From: Embleya scabrispora DSM 41855
Lineage (GTDB): Bacteria > Actinomycetota > Actinomycetes > Streptomycetales > Streptomycetaceae
Assembly: GCF_000372745.1 (NCBI RefSeq)
Contig: NZ_KB889671.1
Span: 1-64,000 of the forward strand
Length of the DNA stretch: 64,000 nucleotides
Direction: 5' to 3'
Numbering within the stretch: the stretch's first letter is position 1; each line of letters opens with the position of its first letter. The translations under genes and the position numbers were made by a program. This document shows positions 44,400 to 53,617 of this stretch, piece after piece. The notes under the pieces were generated by a model, which was given only the letters and a program-made list of their open reading frames with translations, had not been told where the DNA came from and searched no databases.

Positions 44400-45583
44400 G
44401 AGCGGCCCGCCACGGCGTGCAGGAAGGTGCGGAACTTCGCGTCGGTCTCCGCGATCTCGGCTTCCGGCGTGGATGCCGCCACGATGCCGGCGCCGGCGTA
44501 CAGCCGCAGGGTGTCCGCGTCCGCCTCGGCGCAGCGGATGGTGACGACCCATTCGCCGTCGCCGTCCGCGTCGCCCCAGCCGACCATGCCGGTGTACAGG
44601 CCCCGGTCGAACGGTTCCAGGTCGGCGATGGTGTGGCGGGCGGTCGCGGTCGGGGTGCCGCACACGGCCGGGGTCGGGTGCAGCGCGCAGGCCAACTCCA
44701 GTGCGGAGGCCGGGTCCTGGGCCGGCAGCGTGCCGGTGACGGTGGTGGACAGGTGCCACATCGCGGCGGTGCAGACCAGGGTCGGCCGTTCGGGCACCTC
44801 CAGGGTCTCGCAGAACGGCGCGAGCGCGGCGCGCACCGCGGCCACCACGACGGCGTGTTCGTGCAGATCCTTATCGGATTCGAGCAGGCCGGTCGCGCGG
44901 CGCACGTCCTCGGCCAGATCGGCGCTGCGTTTGGCGGAGCCGGCCAGCGGGTTGGCCAGCACGTGCCGGCCGGCGCGCGAGACGAGCAGTTCCGGACTGG
45001 CGCCGATCAGCGTGCTGCCGGCTCGTACTCCCGGCACCGCGAAGGTGTAGCCCTGCGGGTCGCGACGGGCGAGGCGCTGCAACAGCAGTGGTATGTCCGG
45101 CGGTTCGGCCGAACGCAGTTCCAGGGTGCGGGCCAGCACCACCTTGTCCAGCGTGCCGGCGCGCATCCGCCGGACCGCCTCGGCCACGCCCGTTCCGTAT
45201 GCCTCGGGCGCGGGCACCGGTCGGATGTCCCATGCGGTCGCGGTCGGTTCGGGAGCGGCCAGCGCGATCAGCGGATCGGCGGACAGCGGCGGTCCCCAGC
45301 CGGCCGCCTCCGGGACCACCAGCGCGGCACGCTCGCCCTGATCGAAGGGGACGGCGCCGAGCACGACCGGGCCACGCCCGCCGACCGGGCTCGCCGCAGC
45401 CAGCGTCTCCGTCACCCGAGTGGCCAACGGCCGTTCGTCGTGCCCGACTTCCGCTTGTGTGCCGTGCGCGAGCAGGGTGCGCGTCGGCGACGCGAAGAAG
45501 CGCGCGCTGCCGGGTCGATACGCGTCGAGCAGCGCGGTCGCCGCGCCCACTGTGGCGAGGCCGGTGGCTTCTGGGGTGGTCAC
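44396..45583 (-). CDS. dhbC: Isochorismate synthase
   Basis: This 395-residue protein is read from GTG 45583, 7 nt after AAGGAG. The chorismate-binding C-terminal domain has [25 protein letters not shown] and P-T-P-A-V-C-G-T-P, and ends in Y-A-G-A-G-I-V. It converts chorismate to isochorismate, the first committed step to DHB. It is coupled to dhbE and lies 152 bp downstream of dhbA in the same direction. Confidence 0.94.
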
Positions 45584-45735
45584 CTGAGGCTCCTTTGATT
45601 CTCCGGCGGGGTGCTGCGGAGGCCGTGCGGCGGCTCGATCGACGAGCCGAGTCGAACCGGTGCGGTGCGGGGATGGCGTCCGCCGAGCCGGGCGGGACGG
45701 TGTGGGTCGGGCCCGGCGAAGGTGCTGAGGGTCCG

Positions 45736-46515
45736 TCACACGTGCAGCGTCGCGCCGCCGTCGACGTACATGTTGTGCATGGTGATCTGCCGGGCCCGGT
45801 CCGAGGCGAGGAAGACGACCGCCTCGGCGATGTCGGCGGGGTCGGCGATCCGGCCCAGCGGGATCCCGGTGCGGTAGCTGGCGAGGTCGCCGTCGAGGAC
45901 CCGCCGCGGTGCGTCCGCGTCGGTCCACAGGGCGCGTTGCATGGGGGTGTCGGTGGAGCCGGGCGAGACCACGTTGCAGCGCACGCCGCTGCGCGCGAGT
46001 TCCAGGCCCAGACACATCGTGAACATGGTCGCGGCGGCCTTGGACGCCGCGTACGCCGCCATTCCGGTGCGCGGGATGCCGGCCGCGTTGGAGCCCACCG
46101 TGACGATGCTGCCCGCACCGCGTCCGGCCATCGGGCCGGCCACCGCGCGGCTGGTGTGGAAGACCCCGGTGCTGTTGACCGCGAACGTGTCCGCCCAGGC
46201 GCGGTCGGTGAGTTCGGCCACCGGCGAGGTGTGCAGCACGCCCGCGACGTTGACCAGGATGGCGATCGGTCCCAGGTGGCGCTCGATCGCGGCCACGGTG
46301 GCGGTGACCGCCGGGCCGTCGGTGACGTCCAGCGGGTAGGCGACCACCGCATCGGTGTCGTCGTCGGCCATCAGGCTCTTGACGCCGACCGGGTCGCGGT
46401 CGGTGGCGGCGACGATCGCGCCGTGGTCGACGAGGGCCCGGACGACGGCGGCACCGATGCCTTGCGCGGCGCCGGTGACCACCGCGACGCGGCCGGCGAG
46501 GTCTGATGGGTGCAC
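45736..46515 (-). CDS. dhbA: 2,3-dihydro-2,3-dihydroxybenzoate dehydrogenase
   Basis: This 259-residue SDR is read from GTG 46515, which has GAGGGG 6 nt upstream. The longer start at 46539 has the RBS too close. The NAD site is V-T-G-A-A-Q-G-I-G, then V-N-V-A-G-V-L and catalytic Y-A-A-S-K (~158). The end Y-V-D-G-G-A-T is typical. It oxidises 2,3-dihydro-DHB to DHB. It is the first gene of the DHB operon and sits behind an almost perfect iron box. Confidence 0.93.
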   Translation of the reverse strand: MHPSDLAGRVAVVTGAAQGIGAAVVRALVDHGAIVAATDRDPVGVKSLMADDDTDAVVAYPLDVTDGPAVTATVAAIERHLGPIAILVNVAGVLHTSPVAELTDRAWADTFAVNSTGVFHTSRAVAGPMAGRGAGSIVTVGSNAAGIPRTGMAAYAASKAAATMFTMCLGLELARSGVRCNVVSPGSTDTPMQRALWTDADAPRRVLDGDLASYRTGIPLGRIADPADIAEAVVFLASDRARQITMHNMYVDGGATLHV

Positions 46516-46553
46516 GAAAATCCCCTCGGCGAACACCACTCCGGAGTCGGAGT

Positions 46554-46572
46554 TTAGGTGAGCCTAACCTAA
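46554..46572. promoter_or_regulatory. DmdR/IdeR iron box for dhbA operon
   Basis: TTAGGTGAGCCTAACCTAA is, on its other strand, an exact-looking copy of the DmdR/IdeR consensus. It lies 39 bp upstream of the dhbA start and should repress the dhbA-C-E-B operon under high iron. Confidence 0.93.
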
Positions 46573-46746
46573 CCTCATGCCGCTGGTCGATGGTGCGCGG
46601 GGGCGCGGTTGAATCACCCGATCCCGGGCGGGTGGCGGGATTTCGCGCCCGAAGTTCCTTCCGTTCGGCGCCCTCGGGTGTCGCCCGAGGCGTCGCCGGT
46701 CCACGAGGGCGATCTCCCCCGAAGGTTCTCGAAGGGCCTTGAAGGA

Positions 46747-46765
46747 TTAGGTTAGCCTCACCTTA
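46747..46765. promoter_or_regulatory. DmdR/IdeR iron box touching the permease start codon
   Basis: TTAGGTTAGCCTCACCTTA matches the iron-box consensus at ~16 of 19 positions. Its last base is the A of ATG 46765, so it occupies the place where an RBS would be. This implies a leaderless transcript or a downstream start. With the box at 46554 it forms a two-box divergent control region of 249 bp. Confidence 0.85.
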
Positions 46766-49032
46766 TGACTGTGCATCAGCCGATTCCGCGAAACTCGGCG
46801 GGCCTTCCGAGCGATCCCGCCGACGCGACGCCGGGGCCCTCGGACGAACGCCCCGACGCCCTGTCGAGGAATCCGCACGGCCGGCGCACGGTGCTCTTCT
46901 CGGGGATCGCGCTGATCGCCACGGTGCTGGTGCTGGCCGGCGTCTCGCTCTCGGTGGGCGCCGGCGAAGTCGGCGTCGGCGGCGCGTTCGACTACCTCTT
47001 CGACCGGGGCGGCGCGCGCTCGGACACCCATCTGACCCTGGTCATCCGCGATCTGCGGCTTCCCCGCACGCTGACCGCGCTGCTCGCCGGCGCCGCACTG
47101 GGCGTGGCCGGCTGCCTGCTCCAGACGGTCACCCGCAACCCGCTCGCCGAAACCGGCCTGCTCGGCGTCAACGCGGGCGCCTCGCTGGGCGTCGTGCTGG
47201 GCATCACGCTGGTCGGCGTGCAGACCGGATACGGCTATCTGCTCTGGGCGTTCGCGGGTTCGGCCGTCGCGGGACTGCTCGTGCTGCTGATCTCCGGGCA
47301 GCGGGGCGGCGGTTCGCCGATGCGGCTGGTTCTGGCGGGCGCGGCGCTGAGCGCGACATTCGGCGGCGTCACCAACGTGCTGATCGTGAACTCGACCGAG
47401 GCGTACGACACTTTCCGCTTCTGGGTGCTCGGCTCGCTGGCCGGTATCCAGGGCTTCGAATCGCTGGGCAGCCTGGCCCCGGTGCTCGCGGTCGGCTTCG
47501 CGATCGCGCTGCTGACCTCCCGCTCGTTGTCCGCACTGGTGCTCGGCGACGACCTCGCCCGCAGCCTCGGCCATCGCCCCGCGCCGACCCGGGTCCTGGT
47601 CGCCCTGGCGGTAACCCTGCTCACCGCGTCCTCGGTCGCCCTGGTCGGCCCGATCTCCTTCCTCGGCCTGCTCGCCGGCTTCCTCGCCCGCACCCTGGTC
47701 GGCCCGCGGGTCCCGGCCCAGTTGTGCTTCGCGGCCCTGATCGGCGCGGCCGTACTGACCGCCGCCGACGTCGCGGCACGGGTGGTCTCCCGGCCGTTCG
47801 AGGCGCCGGTGTCGGTGATCGTCGCGCTGATCGGCGCGCCGCTGCTGATCGGCGTGGTCCGCTCCCGGCGGCTGGGCGCGCTGGGCCTGACCGACCCGGC
47901 CACCGCCGAGCCGGCCACACGCGCGGGCAATGGTCGCTCGCCGCTTCGACGGCTGGGGCCCGCCGTCGCCGCCCGAGTGCCGCGCCGGCTGCGCACGATG
48001 CCCGAACACCTGGTGCTGCGCCGCGGCGCGCTGTCCCTGCTGTTGCCCAGCCGGGCCGTGCTGACCACCATCGTGCTGGCCGTCGCCCTGCTCGGCGCGA
48101 TCGTGCTGTCCGTGTACTCCGGGCAACGCGAACTGGGCCTGGTCCGCACCTTCAACGCGGTCTTCGGCCACGGCGACCACTTCGACGTGCTGCTGGTCCG
48201 CGAGTTCCGGCTCGGTCGCATCATCGCCGGGGTGGCGGCGGGCGCGGCGCTGGGCGTCGCGGGCTGCCTGACCCAGACCCTGGCCCGAAACCGGCTGGCC
48301 ACCCCGGAGTTGCTGGGCGTCAACGACGGCGCGACCGCGGCCGTGCTGATCTCCGTCTCGTTCAGCGCAAGCGGGACCTTCGGCGCGTGGTGGGCCGGGC
48401 CGATCGGCGCGATGGTCGCCGTCCTGGTGGTCACCGCGGTCGCCGGCGGCCTGGGCCAACGCGGCTACCGGGTCCTGGTGGTGGGCCTGGCGCTGTCCGC
48501 GCTCGCGTCGGCGATCACCCAGGTGGTGCTGGCCCGACGCTCGCTCAACTCGGCGAGCGCGCTGTACGTGTGGAGTTCGGGCAGCCTGAACGGGCGCGGC
48601 TACGACGTGGCCGGGCCGGTACTGATCGGGTTGGCCGTGCTGGTCCCGCTCGCGCTCGTGCTCGGCCGCAAGCTGGACGTGTTGCGCTTCGACGACTCCA
48701 CGGCTGCCTCGCTGGGCGTGGACCCGGCCCGGATCCGGCTGATCTGCCTGATCGCCGCGGTGTGTCTGGCCGGACTGGCGGTCGGGATCTGTGGGCCGGT
48801 GGGCTTCGTCGCGCTGGCCGCGCCGGTGATAGCCGGCCGGCTGGCCGGACCGCTGCGGGTGCCGATCCTGGGCTCGATGCTGGTCGGCGCGATCCTGATC
48901 GTGCTGGCCGACATGCTCGGCCGCATCCTGCTGGACGGAGCGGAGATTCCGGTCGGTGTGGTCAGTACGGTGCTCGGCGGCCCGTTCCTGCTGTGGGTGC
49001 TGCTGGGACGATCGAGCGCGACGCGCGCCTAG
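46765..49032 (+). CDS. Fused FecCD-type iron-siderophore ABC permease (two permeases in one chain)
   Basis: This 755-residue protein consists of two FecCD permease halves, about 45-375 and 420-750, each with eight to ten membrane helices. The repeated hallmarks are R-L-P-R-T-L-x-A-L-L-A-G-A-A-L-G-V-A-G in half 1 and R-L-G-R-I-I-A-G-V-A-A-G-A-A-L-G-V-A-G in half 2. Each half also has a G-P-I/V-x-F-L/V-G/A-L coupling-type motif. Most bacteria use two separate genes; the fused form is known from FhuB-like systems. It would import the ferric catechol with the lipoprotein at 26019. No ATPase gene is present. No RBS precedes ATG 46765 because an iron box ends on it. Confidence 0.92.
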   Translation: MTVHQPIPRNSAGLPSDPADATPGPSDERPDALSRNPHGRRTVLFSGIALIATVLVLAGVSLSVGAGEVGVGGAFDYLFDRGGARSDTHLTLVIRDLRLPRTLTALLAGAALGVAGCLLQTVTRNPLAETGLLGVNAGASLGVVLGITLVGVQTGYGYLLWAFAGSAVAGLLVLLISGQRGGGSPMRLVLAGAALSATFGGVTNVLIVNSTEAYDTFRFWVLGSLAGIQGFESLGSLAPVLAVGFAIALLTSRSLSALVLGDDLARSLGHRPAPTRVLVALAVTLLTASSVALVGPISFLGLLAGFLARTLVGPRVPAQLCFAALIGAAVLTAADVAARVVSRPFEAPVSVIVALIGAPLLIGVVRSRRLGALGLTDPATAEPATRAGNGRSPLRRLGPAVAARVPRRLRTMPEHLVLRRGALSLLLPSRAVLTTIVLAVALLGAIVLSVYSGQRELGLVRTFNAVFGHGDHFDVLLVREFRLGRIIAGVAAGAALGVAGCLTQTLARNRLATPELLGVNDGATAAVLISVSFSASGTFGAWWAGPIGAMVAVLVVTAVAGGLGQRGYRVLVVGLALSALASAITQVVLARRSLNSASALYVWSSGSLNGRGYDVAGPVLIGLAVLVPLALVLGRKLDVLRFDDSTAASLGVDPARIRLICLIAAVCLAGLAVGICGPVGFVALAAPVIAGRLAGPLRVPILGSMLVGAILIVLADMLGRILLDGAEIPVGVVSTVLGGPFLLWVLLGRSSATRA

Positions 49033-49146
49033 GGCGGCCTGCGGACGCGCCCGTGCCGCGATCCGGCGGTGCTCGGGCCTGTTCGGGCTTTCGGACGTGC
49101 ACGGACATGCACGAGCGTGCTTGCGCGGCAAGAAGTTACTGCAAAC

Positions 49147-49158
49147 GGGTGTACACCC
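49147..49158. promoter_or_regulatory. Perfect 12-bp palindrome upstream of SigF-type sigma gene
   Basis: GGGTGTACACCC is a perfect dyad 71 bp before the sigma start. GGGTGT also resembles a sigma-B/F-type -10 (GGGTAT-like). A GTTACT stretch upstream could be a weak -35, so autoregulation is possible. Confidence 0.5.
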
Positions 49159-49228
49159 AAAGGGGCGGGGCACTATGCCCGGGCACCGAACACCACGCAC
49201 CGCGTACGACCAAGAGGGGAAGCCGACC

Positions 49229-50122
49229 ATGAACCCGAGCGCCACGACCGCTTCCACCGCCGCCGTGGAGGCTGCTCACGCCGCTCTGCCCGGCGCGCCG
49301 TCGGCGGCGGCCGAACCGCCGGTGGTCGAAATGCCGACCGTCGAAGACATGGCGGAGGTCACCGCGAGCGACGCGCGAGCGATGTCCAAGGTGCTCTTCG
49401 ACCGGCTCAAGGTGTTGGAGGAAGGCACGCACGAGTACCAGTACGTGCGCAACACCCTGATCGAACTCAACATCCCCCTCGTCCGGTTCGTCGCCGCGCG
49501 CTATCGCTCGCGGCACGAGTCCACCGAGGAGATGGTGCAGGTCGGCACGATCGGCCTGATCAAGGCCATCGACCGGTTCGACGCGGCGTTCGGGACCGAG
49601 TTCCCCACTTTCGCAATCCCCACCATATCGGGCGAAATCAAGCGTTTCTTCCGGGACACCAGCTGGGCCGTGCACGTGCCGCGCCGACTTCAGGAACTGC
49701 GCCTGGAACTGGCCCGCGCCCGGGACGCCTTCACGTGCGAGTTCGACCGGGAGCCGACGCCCGCGGAGTTGGCCGAACGGCTCGGCATCAGCGTCGAGGA
49801 GGTCACCGAGGGGCTGACCGCCGCCGCCGGCTACTCGGCCGCCTCGCTGGACGCGCCGGCCGGGGACGACGGTCCCGCCGAGAGCTACGCCGTGCGGTCC
49901 TCGTTCGTCGATCCCGGCTACGAGATCGCGGAGAATCTGCATGTGCTCAAGCCGCTGCTGTCGGCGCTGCCGCAGCGCGACCGGGACATCGTGTCGATGC
50001 GGTTCGGCGAGGAGCTGACCCAGGCTCAGATCGGCGAACGGCTCGGGATTTCCCAGATGCACGTGTCCCGCCTGCTCAGTCGCATCCTGACCCGGCTGCG
50101 CACGGAACTGTTGGCCGACTGA
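49229..50122 (+). CDS. SigF/SigB-type RNA polymerase sigma factor
   Basis: This 297-residue protein starts at ATG 49229 after an AGGGGA RBS. Region 2 (N-I-P-L-V-R-F-V-A-A-R-Y, E-E-M-V-Q-V-G-T-I-G-L-I-K-A-I-D-R-F-D, F-P-T-F-A-I-P-T-I-S-G-E-I-K-R-F-F-R-D) is followed by region 3 (V-P-R-R-L-Q-E-L) and region 4 (L-P-Q-R-D-R-D-I-V-S-M-R-F, L-G-I-S-Q-M-H-V-S-R-L-L). This is the SigB/SigF/SigG family used in stress and sporulation control in actinomycetes. No anti-sigma or anti-anti-sigma gene is adjacent, so partner regulation would be encoded elsewhere. The upstream 196 bp hold the palindrome noted separately. Confidence 0.93.
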   Translation: MNPSATTASTAAVEAAHAALPGAPSAAAEPPVVEMPTVEDMAEVTASDARAMSKVLFDRLKVLEEGTHEYQYVRNTLIELNIPLVRFVAARYRSRHESTEEMVQVGTIGLIKAIDRFDAAFGTEFPTFAIPTISGEIKRFFRDTSWAVHVPRRLQELRLELARARDAFTCEFDREPTPAELAERLGISVEEVTEGLTAAAGYSAASLDAPAGDDGPAESYAVRSSFVDPGYEIAENLHVLKPLLSALPQRDRDIVSMRFGEELTQAQIGERLGISQMHVSRLLSRILTRLRTELLAD

Positions 50123-50187
50123 CCGGCCGCGGCCGCGGGCCCGGGACGCCGTCGGGCGTTGATCGGGCCCGCGGCGAGGCGGGTCGG

Positions 50188-50215
50188 GCTCGGCGTTCGG
50201 GCCCGAACGCCGAGC
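50188..50215. terminator. Perfect 28-bp palindromic hairpin between convergent genes
   Basis: 14-bp arms (50188-50201 and 50202-50215) meet with no spacer. It is 66 bp after the sigma stop and 35 bp before the SRPBCC stop, so it can end transcription from both sides. Confidence 0.85.
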
Positions 50216-50249
50216 GGGCCCGGGGCGTCGTTCGGGCCGAGAGTGCCGG

Positions 50250-50684
50250 TCAGACCCGGGGGGTCGGTAGAGCCGCCGCGTGACTCAGGAGGCCGGCCAT
50301 CGCCTCCGGGAAGTCGGCCGTGATGGCCGGACCCAACTCCGGACCCACCTCGTCGGCCGCCGCGCCGGTGATCTCCAGGCGGTGTGTCACCCGCGCGCCA
50401 CCGGCGGGCAGGCGGGTCAGCGTGTGCGCGAAGCGCAGCACCACGCCGCCGAACTCGGTCTCGTCCGCGTAGCGCGCATGCTCCTCGATCTCCACGATCC
50501 GCGAGCGGATCGGCTCCTGACCACTGGGAGTCATCGAGACGTGCGAACCGACCTCGAACGGGCCCTCCAGGGAGACCGCCTCCATCGAGGTGTCCCACTG
50601 CGCCCAGTTGTCGAGGTCCTTGAGGACGGCCCAGATCGCCTCGACGCCGACCGCGGTCTCGACCGTGTGCTCGTGAGTCCACAT
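50250..50684 (-). CDS. SRPBCC/polyketide-cyclase-like ligand-binding protein
   Basis: This 144-residue protein is the standard length for the START/SRPBCC fold. It begins H-T-V-E-T-A-V-G-V-E-A-I-W-A-V-L-K-D-L-D-N-W-A-Q-W-D, the typical first strand and helices. Members bind hydrophobic ligands or catalyse cyclisations. No specific substrate can be assigned. It starts at ATG 50684 and faces a near-perfect palindrome at 50747 that may control it. Confidence 0.85.
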   Translation of the reverse strand: MWTHEHTVETAVGVEAIWAVLKDLDNWAQWDTSMEAVSLEGPFEVGSHVSMTPSGQEPIRSRIVEIEEHARYADETEFGGVVLRFAHTLTRLPAGGARVTHRLEITGAAADEVGPELGPAITADFPEAMAGLLSHAAALPTPRV

Positions 50685-51044
50685 GATGTGCCTGCTTCCG
50701 GTTCGTTCGGTTCGCTGGTCGCTGTTTGCTGGGACGATTTAACCTATGCAGAGATTATCTGTGCAACGACTATCCCGCAAGGACCTCCGAGTCGACGGCT
50801 CCGGTGTCGGCGGCGTCGGGAACAGGGTCGGATCCCGCTTCGTTGTTCGATCGGCTGCCCCGGTCGAGCTCTCGGGCCGGGTTGCGCGCTCGGGTCGGGG
50901 ACGGGCCGAGGTGGTGGTGCTCGGGGACGTGGTGCACGGGGTACGGGGTGCGGACGCACGTCGCATGTCGTGCGTCGCGTGGCGCCCGGCGTGCCAGACG
51001 TCGACGACACGGGTGTGCACGCGCCCGCGGAAGTGGAGGCCCCA
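50685..51044. promoter_or_regulatory. 360-bp gene-free region with a 19-bp operator-like palindrome (50747-50765)
   Basis: TGCAGAGATTATCTGTGCA at 50747-50765 is a dyad with a single mismatched pair, set in a locally AT-rich stretch (GATTTAACCTATGCA). It is 63 bp upstream of the SRPBCC start and looks like a MarR- or PadR-type operator, but no intact regulator gene lies beside it. The rest of the region is GC-rich. A frame starting at ATG 50746 inside the palindrome looks non-coding. Confidence 0.6.
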
Positions 51045-53453
51045 GTGGGCTCGTCCGGTGCTCTCACCCGGTCCGTACGTCGCTTCCTGGGCAGACCCGG
51101 AACGGTGGGCTCGACCGGCCTTCGCCCGCTGGTCCGGCGCGCGGGAGAGCGGGAACCGGCCCTGCGCGAACTGACCGACGCGGAGCTGGGCGCGGCGGTG
51201 GACGCGCTGCGGACCCGGATCGAGGCGAAGGGCGGGGCCGAACCGAGAGGCCGGGCCGAAGCGAGGGGTGAGGTCGGGACGCGGAAGGCGTCGGCGGCGC
51301 CCTGGGACGACGACGCCCTGGTCGAACTGTGCGCGCTGGGCCGCGAGGCCGCCTTCCGCGCCTTGGGCGAACGTGCCTTCGACGTACAACTCCTGGGCGT
51401 GTTGGGCCTGTTGCGCGGCACGGTGGTGGAGATGGCCACCGGCGAGGGCAAGACCCTGGTCGGCGCGCTGGCCGCGGCCGGTTTCGCGGTCCAGGGTCGG
51501 CGCGTGCACGTGTTGTCGGTCAACGACTACCTGGCCCGCCGCGACGCCGAGTGGATGCGGCCCGTCTATGAACTCCTGGGCGTACAGGCCGGTTACGTGA
51601 CCCAGGAATCCACGCACGCGGAGCGGCGGGCCGCATACGCCCGGGACGTCGTACACGTCGCGGTCGGCGAGGTGGGCTTCGACACGCTGCGGGACCGGTT
51701 GCGCACCGCCGCCTCGGAGTTGGTGCTGCCCGAGCCGGACGTGGCCATCGTCGACGAGGCCGACGCGGTACTGATCGACGAGGCCCGGATTCCGCTCGTC
51801 CTGGCCGGCGGGGTGGCCGCGGGCTCGGACGAGGCGGAGGCCGCCCGGGTGGTCGAGGGCCTGGTCGACGGCCTGCACTTCGAGGCCGAGACGGACGGGA
51901 TGACCGTGCACCTCACCGACGCCGGCGTGACCGAGGTGGAACGCGCCTTGGGCGTGGACAACCTCTTCGCGCTCGGAATGGACACCCGGCTCTCGCAGAT
52001 CAACGTCGCGCTGTACGCGAGCGTGCTGCTGCGCCGCGACGTGGACTACCTGGTCCGGGACGGCCGGATCCGCCTGGTCGACGCCAACCGCGGCCGGCTG
52101 GCACAGCGCCAACGCTGGCCGGACGGGCTGCACGCGGCGGTGGAGGCCAAGGAGGGCCTGGTCGTCGGGCCGCGCGGTGAGGTGCTGGACCAGTTGATCG
52201 TCCAGGACCTGATCGGCGGATACCCGACCGTTGCCGGGATGACCGGTACCGCCGTGATCGTGGCCGAGCAACTCCGCGAGTTCTACCGCCTGGAGACCGG
52301 TGACCTGCCGCCGAACGTGCCGTGCGTGCGGGTCGACGAGCCGGACCGGCTGTACGACAGCGAAGCATCGCGCGACGCCGCGCTGATCGACCTGGTCGAG
52401 CGCACCCATGCCACCGGTCGGCCGATCCTGGTGGGCACCCGCGATGTCGCCAAGTCCGAGCAAATCGGGGTGGTGCTCAGGGAGTTGGGCTTGCGCTGCG
52501 CGGTGCTCAACGCCCGGGACGACAGCCGGGAGGCGGCGATCATCGCCGATGCGGGAGCGGTCGGGGCGATCACCGTGTCCACCCAGATGGCCGGGCGCGG
52601 CACGGACATCCGTCTCGGCGGCAGGGACGGGAAGGACCACGAACGGGTCACCGAACTCGGCGGGTTGCTCGTCGTCGGCGTCGGCAGGTATCCCACCCGC
52701 CGGCTGGACGACCAGCTTCGTGGCCGGGCCGGCCGGCAGGGCGACCCGGGTACTTCGGTCTTCCTGACCAGCCTGGACGACGAATCGATCACCCGGCACG
52801 CGTTCGACCCGCCGCCGCGGTCCGCCCGGGTGGAGGACGACGGGCGGATCCGTGACGCGTCGGTACGGCGCTATGTCGAGCAGGCCCAGCGGGTGGCCGA
52901 GGGCGCGTTGCTCGACGGGCACCGCACCACGTGGCGATACAACCGGCAACTCCGGCTCCAGCGCGAGGAGGTGCTCGACCTGCGCCGCCGCGTGCTGCAC
53001 GACGACGAGGCGGCCCGGCTCCTGGCCGAGCTGCGTCCCGAGCGTTGGGCCGAACTCCTGGACGAGGTCGGCGAATCGGTCCTGGCCGAGGCCGCCCGAC
53101 AACTCTTCCTCTACGACCTCGACGCGGCCTGGAGCGAGCACCTGGCCCGCACCGCCGACCTCCGCGAGGGCATCCACCTGCGCGCCCTCGGACGGCAGAA
53201 CCCGATCGACGCCTTCCATGCCGAGACGCAACGCGCCTTCGTCGCGCTGATCGAGCGCGCCCAAGCCGCCGCGGCCGACCACCTGGACACCGCCCACATC
53301 ACCGGATCCGGCCTGGACACCGAACAATCCGACGTTCAACGCCCCACCTCGACCTGGACCTACATGGTCCGCGACCACCCCTTCACCGCGATGGACGAGC
53401 CGTTCCTGACCACGATCGGCAAACGACTCCGCACCGCGGGTCGGGAGGGGTGA
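51045..53453 (+). CDS. secA2: Accessory Sec translocase ATPase SecA2
   Basis: This 802-residue protein is read from GTG 51045, 5 nt after GGAGG. The frame is open further upstream but looks non-coding there. NBD1 has E-M-A-T-G-E-G-K-T (~120) and I-V-D-E-A-D-A-V-L-I-D-E-A-R (~235). NBD2 has T-Q-M-A-G-R-G-T-D-I (~510) and R-G-R-A-G-R-Q-G-D-P-G. The preprotein-binding and helical scaffold regions follow. There is no C-terminal Cys/His zinc tail as in housekeeping SecA1. SecA2 exports a subset of proteins with the SecYEG channel. No accessory SecY2 is seen. Its client proteins cannot be told from the window, although the nearby T7SS and secreted proteins are candidates. Confidence 0.93.
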   Translation: MGSSGALTRSVRRFLGRPGTVGSTGLRPLVRRAGEREPALRELTDAELGAAVDALRTRIEAKGGAEPRGRAEARGEVGTRKASAAPWDDDALVELCALGREAAFRALGERAFDVQLLGVLGLLRGTVVEMATGEGKTLVGALAAAGFAVQGRRVHVLSVNDYLARRDAEWMRPVYELLGVQAGYVTQESTHAERRAAYARDVVHVAVGEVGFDTLRDRLRTAASELVLPEPDVAIVDEADAVLIDEARIPLVLAGGVAAGSDEAEAARVVEGLVDGLHFEAETDGMTVHLTDAGVTEVERALGVDNLFALGMDTRLSQINVALYASVLLRRDVDYLVRDGRIRLVDANRGRLAQRQRWPDGLHAAVEAKEGLVVGPRGEVLDQLIVQDLIGGYPTVAGMTGTAVIVAEQLREFYRLETGDLPPNVPCVRVDEPDRLYDSEASRDAALIDLVERTHATGRPILVGTRDVAKSEQIGVVLRELGLRCAVLNARDDSREAAIIADAGAVGAITVSTQMAGRGTDIRLGGRDGKDHERVTELGGLLVVGVGRYPTRRLDDQLRGRAGRQGDPGTSVFLTSLDDESITRHAFDPPPRSARVEDDGRIRDASVRRYVEQAQRVAEGALLDGHRTTWRYNRQLRLQREEVLDLRRRVLHDDEAARLLAELRPERWAELLDEVGESVLAEAARQLFLYDLDAAWSEHLARTADLREGIHLRALGRQNPIDAFHAETQRAFVALIERAQAAAADHLDTAHITGSGLDTEQSDVQRPTSTWTYMVRDHPFTAMDEPFLTTIGKRLRTAGREG

Positions 53454-53617
53454 CGGGGAGCGGGAGTCGCGGCGTGGTCCCCTCCTCGGCGACCGGTCGG
53501 CTCGGTGTGATCACGGGCGTCGAGGCCGTGGGCCGGTCCCGACATTCGGCGAGCCCCGGCGGGGCCGCCGGCGTCGCCGTCGGTCGAGGCCACCGGGTGC
53601 GGTATTAGAGTCGGGTC

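Noticed and set aside
50280-51044. N-terminal extension of SecA2
   Set aside because: It would overlap the SRPBCC gene on the other strand and has no SecA-like features. GTG 51045 has a good RBS.
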